Part shown: piece by piece, positions 8,412-17,400 of the stretch
How positions within the stretch are numbered: the first letter of the stretch is position 1
Layout of the letters: every line of letters starts with the position of its first letter
Source of the DNA: Gari tellinella
Taxonomy: Eukaryota > Mollusca > Bivalvia > Cardiida > Psammobiidae
Assembly: GCA_922989275.2 (NCBI GenBank)
Contig: OV277861.1
Location: 53,545,623-53,609,622 of the forward strand
Direction: 5' to 3'
Length of the DNA stretch: 64,000 nucleotides
Notes under the pieces: generated by a model
What the model saw: the letters and a program-made list of their open reading frames with translations, nothing else
Database searches by the model: none
What the model was told of the DNA's origin: nothing
Made by a program: the position numbers and the translations under genes

Positions 8412-11400
8412 GTAAGAAAAATCCCAGATCAAGAGTTATCTACCTTTGAATTGCTGAAAATGCCATATCTTACAGGGTTTACACTCTTGCAAGTTGCAAC
8501 TACATTTTTCAATGGATTTTTATTATACTTGCACACAAAGTATATAGCTATAAGTTCTGGAATTATTGTTGAAATCTAATCATTGTGGCGATAGTTATCT
8601 TCTCTTGATATACTTTGAAATGCTAGAAAAGGCTTCATTTCAGTATTGTGCTCTAGTTTTCTGCCCTTGATGTACTCTACTATACTAGAATTATGCGGTT
8701 GTATTACAAAATTGTTTACATGCTATACTACAAATTTGGATGGATTTAGATTAAGACGGGTGATACTCAAAGGTAAAGCTATCTGGCTTCATTACAACAG
8801 GTGAGCGATGTCAGGGCATTCAATGCCGTCTTGTCTTGTGGTTGTTTTAGACAAGTAGTAAATGTACTCTACTTTGAAATCTTTATTCCAGGACATCAGT
8901 GGAAAAGAGAAGCGCCGTTTTGAGGAAATGGCAGAAAAGGACAAGGCTAGATATGAAAGAGAGATGGCCAACTATGTCCCACCTGCTGGAACAACAGTCA
9001 GGGGTACAAAGAAAAGGACAAAGGACCCCAATGCCCCTAAAAGGGCCCTGTAAGTATGATAATCAGAATGTGTTAATTAGAACTTATAGAAGTACATGTA
9101 CATGTACATCCAGGTTTATCCATGGTTAATGTCCTGATGCAGGAGCAGCAACCACAGAGGAACTTGCACAATGCATGACAGAAAGGAAAGATTGGAGGTG
9201 CTGGCAACGTGTCCGTCTGCGGACGACCTGATGATGACATAGCAGGTTTTCAGTATTCTGGATATATACAGTTTATTATGCTCCCCTTTAGGGGGGGGGG
9301 AGCATATAGTCGACGCTTTGTCCGTCCGTTCCCACAATATGATAGATACGTGGCTAAAATTGTGTCCATAACCTAGACACATAATTGAAAAACATTAACC
9401 TGGCAGTTTCTTGTAACATTAACCTGGCCATTTCTTGTGACATTAACCTGTGGGACATAGGGTTAGGGGTAGGGTTAGCCTCCAGATCATTCTATAACAA
9501 AGTTAGTATTCATTTATGTGGCTAACCGCACATATTTTAGCCACATAAAAGAGATACATGTACAATAAAGAAGGATATGGCCACTTAAATGGAGATTGTG
9601 GATACGTACGTCCGTCCGTCCGTGCGTCTGTCTGTCTGTCCATGCTCACAAAATGATAGTTGTGTGGCTAAAATTGTTTCATCGGCTCTAAATGACCTTT
9701 TTGTGTCGATGGGCCGTAAAACACCATTCATTCATTCATTCATTCTAAAATTGTTTCCATAACCTAGACACATAATTGAAAAACATTAACCTGGCCATTT
9801 CTTGTGACATTAACCCGGGTTAGCCTCCAGATCATTCTATAACAAAGTTAGTATTCATTTATGTGGCTAACCACATACATTTTAACCACATAAAAGAGAT
9901 ACAATAAAGAAGGATTTGTGGGTACGTCTGTCCGTCCGTCACGCTTTTTTGTCCGGAGCTTATCTCCTTAACGGTACACCGTAAATTGAAGAAACTTGCT
10001 ACAGTGATAGAGAATGACAAAAGTAGGTGCAGTACACAAGAACCGTAACTCTCTCATTTCCCAATTTTGAATTATCTCCTTTTTATACGCCCGTCTTCAG
10101 ACGGGACGTATTATGTCGTGGCTCTGTCCGTCCGTCCGTCTGTCTGTCCGTCCGTTAACTTTTTCATGTCCGCTCTCTAACTCAAACAAATTTAGTCTAA
10201 TCCTTTTGAAACTTGGTCAGAACGTGTATGACCATAATATCTCGGTCAAGTTCGATAACCAGCAAGATAGACCCAGACATTCAAGAGTTATGCCCTTTTT
10301 TGTCAAAAACGGGCATATAAGTTTGTCCGCTCTCTAACTCAAACAAATTGTTTTTAATCCTTTTCAAACTTTGTCAGCATGTGTATGACCATAATATCTC
10401 GGTCAAGTTCGATAACCAGCAGGATTGCCCCAGACATTCAAGAGTTATGCCCCTTTTTTCGTAAAAAACGGGCATATTTTAGTTTGTCCGCTCTCTAACT
10501 CAAACAAATTTATTTTAATCCTTTTGAAACTTTGTCAGCATGTGTATGACCATAATATCTCGGTCAAGTTCGATAACCAGCAGGATTGCCCCAGACATTC
10601 AAGAGTTATGCCCCTTTTTTCGTAAAAAACGGGCACCTTTTAGTTTGTCCGCTCTATAACTCAAACACATTTATTGTAATCCTTTTGAAACTTGGTCAGC
10701 ATGTGTATGACCATAATGTCTCTGTCAAGATTGATAACAAGCAGGATGGCACCAGGCATTCAAGAGTTATGCCCCTTTTTTCTTAAAAAACGGGCATATT
10801 TTAGTTTGTCCGCTCTCTTACTCAAACAAATTTATTTCAGGCCTTTTGAAACTTGGTCAGCATGTGTATGACCATAATGTCACAGTTATGTTTCATAACC
10901 AGCAAGATTGCCACAGACAGTCAAGAGTTATACCCCTTTTTTCATCTAAAACGGGCATTTTTTAGTTTGTCCGCTCTCTAACTCAAACAAATTTATTCCA
11001 ATCCTTTTGAAACTTGGTCAGCATGTGTATTACCATAATGTCTCGGTTATATTCTATAACCAGCAGGATTGCCCCAGACATTCAAGAGTTATGCCCCTTA
11101 TTTTGTCAAAAACGGGCATTTTTTAGTTTGTCCGCTCTCTAACTCAAATAAATTTATTCCAATCCTTTTGAAACTTTGTCAGCATGTGTATGACCATAAT
11201 GTCTCGGTCAAGCTCCATAACCAGCAAGATTGCCCCAGACATTCAAGAGTTATGCCCCTTTTATCGTCAAAAACGGGCATTTTTTTGTTTGTAGCTCTCT
11301 TTCTCAAACAATTTTATTCCCATCCTTTTGAAACTTGGTCAGCATATGACCCCTAACTTTCAGGGTTCTTCCCCTTTTGTTTTTACCTTGATAGGGTTTT

Positions 11401-14400
11401 GGTATGACTACATTCTAAGATCGTTTTGACGGGCGTATAATGTGCCCGGCTTGCGGTGCTCTTGTTTCTCATTAAAAAATCAATTTTGTCTGGAGCATAT
11501 CTCTTGACTGTTACAACGTAAGTTGATGAAACATGTTACAGTGATAGAGGATGACTGAAGGAAGTGCAGTACACAAGAAGTGTAACTCTGTCATCTCCCA
11601 ATATTGAATTATCTCCCTTTTTCTAAAAATGCCAAACAATTTTGTCCGGAGTATATCTCTTGACTGCTACACCCTAAGTTAATGGAACTTGATACAGTCA
11701 TAGATGGTGACATATGGAGGTGCAGTTCACAAGAACCATGACTCTGTCATCTCCCAATATTTAATTATCTCCCCTTTTCTATTTAAAAAAAATCAAATTT
11801 TGTCTGGAGCATATAGTCTGAGCATTGCTTTGTTAGTTGATGAAACTTGATACAGGATGAAAGAAAGAGTTCTGTACTCAAGAACCATAACTCTGCCATC
11901 TCCCAAAATTAAATGATCTCCCTTTTCTACATTTCTACAATTTAAAAAACGAAATTTTCTGCCGCACTGTAACTTGATGAAACTTGATTCCTAGTTAGAG
12001 GATGACAAAAAGAAGTGTAGTACACAATAATTATAACTCTGTCATCTCCAAATATTGAACTGCCTCCCTTTTTTAAAAAAAAAATCATTTCTGTCTGAAG
12101 CATATCTCCTGAGTTTATGAAACTTGATACTTTGCTCACCTACTAAACATGCTATACCTTGGGGTTTTTCTTTGTGGGGAGCATCCATCGTTGGGAACGA
12201 TATTCTTGTTTACCCATCTCTTGCTATTGGCGTATATTAATGCTTTTTGAAAACCATGTACAAAGACCCAGCTCAGGCAGCTCCTTAAGCGAGGCAGTTG
12301 TCTGATCAGGGTGTACACTGTTTTCTTATAGGATCTGACTTTTATCTCAACAAAAGTAAGCTCTTCCTGCATTTTGACTTGTTGATGGTTAAATCAGACA
12401 GAAAATAACAGAGGCAATCTTTCAACTTAACTATTAGTCTGCTGCTTTATGCAACCTCCTTTTCTAGCACTAAATAAGGCTACTGGGTTGATAAATAACT
12501 TGTTCTGGACAATCTAAGAACAGTTTAAGAATAAACTTGTCCTGTGCAAGCATTATTGTGCCTGATCAGAGGATCCCACTGATAAGGGCCTGCATTGTTT
12601 ATGATTCAGCGATATTAAAGCAGATAGAAAGTAAAGCAGAATATGCACTTAGACACATTCTGCTTTACTTTCAACCTGCTTTAAGCTAACATCTGATATG
12701 ATATAGAAAATAATTTTTAGGGTACATACATGTATTTGTATGTTAAAATGGAACTAGTATCATCACCGATTCAGTGGAGGACTATGCTAATGGGATAATG
12801 AATTACATGTAATTGAAAACTGGAATTTTGCATGTGAAATTTCAGGGAGTCAATGCTGTACAGTGCTGGGTCTAGTGTTATTAAGCGTTTGGGTTGTTTT
12901 TGAGTCCAAGATCGTTCTCAAGCATTTGATTGGTCAGATTTAAGGCATAAGCTAAAGTCTATGCTGACAACAGCTCCTGATAAGGGGAGTATTTCAAAAA
13001 ATAAAATCTTTATTTCTGCTTTAAACCCTATGGTGTCACAACTCGTTAGAATCGTCTGGAAGAGACTTCGAGACGATTCTAATGAGTAGAAACACTAGGA
13101 TTTGGTGCTGAAATGAGTTGAGATAATGTTGAATTTGCTCAGTTTACTTTCTCTTATCTGGAGCTCTGTTTGCTTAGGAATGACCACAGACTTGACCCAC
13201 ATATCATGTTGTTGTGTTTCAGGTCAGCTTTCTTCTTGTTCTGTAATGATGAAAGACCAAAAGTCAGGAAGGAACATGGCGACTACACGGTTGGAGAGGT
13301 AGCCAAGGAGCTCGGAAAGAGATGGGGAAAAGTCACGGACAGAACCAAGTATGAGAAGCAGGCAGAGCAGGAGAAGAAGAAATATGAGATTGTACGTATC
13401 CCAATCTTGAGAGCTTGATTTACAGCCTGAAAAATTCTTATAACCCATTACCCCATAGCCTGTTTCTAGTGTTGATGATAGTTGACCACTTAAAGCAGGT
13501 TGATAGTAAAGCAGAATGAGCCTTAAGGCACATTCTTCTTTATTTTCTGCCTGCCTTAAGTTTCCATTTGTCATAATATAGAAAATATTTCTTATTATAG
13601 TCTACCAACATTTTGACCGTTTTTGACCCCTCATGGCATGTCGTGTAGACAGGCAACATCCACTTGATTCGTGTTCAGTGAACATATCTTAGAAATTCTA
13701 GGGGGGATGTAAAGTCGAAAAGTTCAAATTAAGGTCAGAAATGAGGTCAAAGGTCAACGGGTGCAGATTTTTGCATACCATAATATAAACCTAACTTTAT
13801 TTACATTTCAAATATATAAAATGAACTGTTATTGGTTACAATTAGTTCACAAATGTCTGTACTTGCTAAATATTATCAAAAAAGTAAAATATTACTGTCA
13901 ATGTCCTTTTCCAGGGGCAATAACTCTGATTTTCCTCATTCTTTTTTATATTTTTATAGTTATTTTTTCGTTATTTTTGTCTGTGTTCTTATAACATCAA
14001 ATTATTTTTATGTTTCTGTACACCTTTGACATAAAGTAACAATTCTAAATGCAAATGGAAGTAAATATTACAGCCAATGCCCTTTTCCAGGGGCAATAAC
14101 TCTGTTTTTTCTCTTTCTATTTTATTTTTTATGGGAATTTGTTTTCGTTATTTTTTGACTGTTTTCTTATAACATCAAACTTTTGTATGTTTCTTTACAC
14201 CTTTGACATAAAGCAACGATTCAATATGCAAATAAAAGTAACAATTACAGTCAATGCTCTATTCCAGGGGCAATAACTCTGTTTTTTTTCTGTTCCATAT
14301 CTCTTTTTTAATAGGAATTTGTTTTCGTTATTTTTTGACTGTTTTCTCATAATGTGTTTATGTTTGTTTACACTTTTGACACAAAGGAGCAGTTCAATAT

Positions 14401-17400
14401 GCAAATAAAAGTAAATATTATAGTCAATGCTCTATTCCATGGGCAATAACTCTGATCTTTCAGTTCCATATTTAATTTTAAATGGGAATTAGTTTTCGTT
14501 TTTTTGTACTGTTTTCTTATAATGTTTTATGTTTGTTTACACTTTTGACATAAAGGAGCAGTTCAATATGCACATAAAAGTTAATATTACTGTCAGTGCT
14601 CTTTTCCAGGGGCAATAACTCTTGTTTTTTCATTCCTATTTTATATTTAATTATTATTATTATTATTATTATTATACCCGATTTATATAGCGCTCTTTTC
14701 ACACAGGAGTTGTGCGTTCAAAAGCGCCTCACATGAAATTATATTAATGTACCTACAAAGCGAGAAAGACAAATAACTACATTCACAATAAAAATGATAC
14801 AATATTGAGATGCATGGAAACATGGAAATTCTTTCAATATAATTACCAAGATTATAAAATTGTTATAGTAAGTTTGTAAAATCATTTTTAAAAAGAGTCA
14901 AATTAAACAATTATTTATGAGAATTGTTTGCGTTATTTTTGACTGTTTTCTTATAATATCGAATTTGTTTGGGTTTACCTAGTACATTTTAATAAAAACA
15001 GCAATTAAATAATCAAATCAAATGTAATCTTACAATCATTGTTCTTTCTTGTTTGTTTATTATTTATCGTCTGTTTTCTTATAAAATCAAACTACTTTAT
15101 GTACATGTATATAAACATCATTGACATGAAGCAGTAAATCACTATGGAAATTCATCACTGAAATATGTGTTTTAGGGTATACATACAGACAACCCCGATA
15201 TATAAAAAAGCCAAAAGATTGGATTGTGTGCGATGCCAAATGAGTTTCTCTTAAATTAACTTTGGGGAAAGTATCATTATAATAAGTATTACTTTCTTAG
15301 GAACACTGTATTGACATGAACATACATAATGGATGACTATGTTAGGTTCGAATTTCTATAAAATGTTATCGTTGGTTTTGTGACAAATCCAAGGGTTATT
15401 ACTATGTATCTGGCTAAAACATGGTGTATTTACAATTTTGTGACGGGAAGTTGTGCTTTACAGCCTGTATACGTGTAATTTTAACACATACCAAATGAAT
15501 TAGATGTAAACATTCTGTATAATTATTCACATACTTTAACGTACAGTATTACAAATGAACATTTACAATATCAATATCCTTTTAGAGATATTTGAACGAA
15601 GAAGAACAATCACAAGCCATACACTCGTGGTATCATTTGACCGAACTTGCGAATAACTTTACAGAACTTTCATCACCAATTGGATGTACTAAGACATGCA
15701 TTATGCTTCGATATGAAACAATCAGATCATCGATCTACATACATTCAGTTTACAATGACGCGTCTAGCAAAAGTGAGAATGTGGGGATTCTTATAAAGAC
15801 GCATGCTACCAATTAATCTGAGTTACACAGTGTGTTGCCTCACAACCACATTCATACATGCATACTTGTTGGCTTTTATAGCAAGCACATTTTGCCGAGC
15901 TGCACTTTGTCTTGCAATAGCAAGACGCGAGTTGCATGTATGCCATTGGGATAGAGGGATTTCTTATCCAATTGGGGGTGATACATAATTAGTGTGTGTG
16001 TATGGGGTCCAAGGCTGTCTTGACTTTCATGAGTTGCCTATACCAGCAAGTGTCTATATACCAGTTAAGGTATGGAAACCTATGATGTTTTGTCGACATT
16101 GAGTGCCTCATATATTTTGTTAACAAGGAATCATCCCCTTTGCTTTGCTGTACCGGATAACATCCATATTAACACGTCATTTCCTACAAAGCATCAACAG
16201 TATTACGTCTGTGTCCCTGCATATAACAACCAGACGATCAAACCCGCTTGCAACAGCATCCTTAGCATGGAATTTCATTCTATTGTCAGCTTCTTTATTA
16301 TCGACCGACAACTTATCAGCATGGAAGCTATGTGACTTTGCATTTATAACGCCTACGAACGTTCCATCTGCTACAACAAGCAACCCTTGTGGTAATAATG
16401 TGTCATTCAGATGATAGAAACTCGGCAATGTACATGTATTTCTACTTCTCGTCGAGCACAAGGTATGGCTCTCTGACATGCGGTAGTGGGTCCAGGTAGT
16501 GGGTCTTCTGGACCTGTGATTTTTTCCAGTGGCAGCTTTGATAGACCTGCCCCCAAGGTATCAAATGTGACATCAATGCGAGTAGGTGTGCCTGTGAAAC
16601 GGGAATATACCGACTGAACAAATTCTTGAGCATACTCTCCGAATGTCTGACATCCTTGAGATCTTTCTCGAGCTTTAATAAGGTCAGGTCTTATCTGTTT
16701 CGATACTTGTTGCTTGTCTGATCTCGTGTCTCTATAAATACTTGCTAATGTCTTTGACTTTGTTTTTTGGGTGGAGCAAATAGTCGGTGTTGCGCTCCTT
16801 GAATCAATAATTTGTAAAGTCCTAAACCAATGAGAGTGTTCCGCAATCACATCGCGTCCAACAAAAGATGGCTAATGTCTTTTGTTTCAGCATCCTTTAA
16901 CGCTGTCTCAACAAATTGGTCTACAGCATTGGATGCGATTTCGATTTTTCACTTGTCGAAATACAAAATACATCTAACAAACCGCCCAGTGCAGCAAGGG
17001 CTTAGAATTACCTTTGCTAAAAGATCTTGGTATACAGAAAGAGTTGGTTTCCTTTGTACAACAATCAAACTTGAGCTGGTTTCCCGTAATGAAGTCAATA
17101 TTTTTGTTAATTGACCCTGTGAGATCTGAACATACACAATCAACGCATTATATTTCGTGATCTGTTAATTCGGGGACCGGTTAATTCGTATTAGATGGTT
17201 TTCATATGGAAAGAGAAAAGGCTGCATGGACCACATCGAATGCATTTCATGGAAAATATTTTACATTTACAATTTATTGTTTATTTACTATTAGTTAAAA
17301 TGTAGAAACAGTAAAGTCTTGAAAACATTGCGATTGCTATGTATGACAAGCCATTAGATAAGTTGTATTTAATGCAATTATTGTGTTGGACTGGACGTGT

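Larger units (their letters stand above)
9275..12208 (+). mobile_element. Pearl-like/Helentron-like (HINE) non-autonomous element in intron 2 of gene 1
   Basis: The left end ATTATGCTCCCC and a right-end GGGGAGCAT are subterminal inverted repeats. The right end continues with a hairpin (ATCGTT GGG AACGAT) and ends CTTG beside T. Inside are CCGT/CTGT microsatellites near the left and about five diverged ~155-160 bp tandem units (TTTTGTCYGGAGCATATCTC type; about 9945-10084 and 11465-12135). These are the structural marks of bivalve pearl elements, grouped with Helentron-associated HINEs. No protein-coding capacity is seen. A direct repeat (about 9340-9540 and 9744-9905) adds to the left half. 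Another element is nested at 10085-11464. The copies in genes 2, 3 and 4 occupy the same position, so this insertion predates the array. Confidence 0.6.

Noticed and set aside
9104..9117. TACATGTACATGTACA palindrome as a regulatory site
   Set aside because: A simple repeat just after the exon 2 donor, with nothing to distinguish it from microsatellite sequence.
9459..9481. GGGTTAGGGGTAGGGTTAG, an interstitial telomere-like stretch
   Set aside because: Only about three imperfect units, present in all four copies as part of the intron 2 element; no array.
10160..11350. Regular repeats resembling a CRISPR array
   Set aside because: The genome is eukaryotic, units are 161 bp with no distinct spacers, and no cas genes are present.
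10113..11356. Series of similar 66-95 aa frames ([12 protein letters not shown] type) that could be read as a small gene family
   Set aside because: They repeat every 161 bp, are translations of the tandem core of a mobile element, and occur identically placed in the gene 4 copy. No start, splice or codon evidence.
13224..13574. 116-126 aa minus-strand frame over exon 3
   Set aside because: Antisense shadow of the box B exon and the adjoining MITE; the plus strand has clear HMG homology and splice sites.
15592..15988. Plus-strand 61-74 aa frames inside the 5.6-kb transposon
   Set aside because: The second is antisense to the cysteine cluster of the minus-strand remnant; the first has no recognisable feature.
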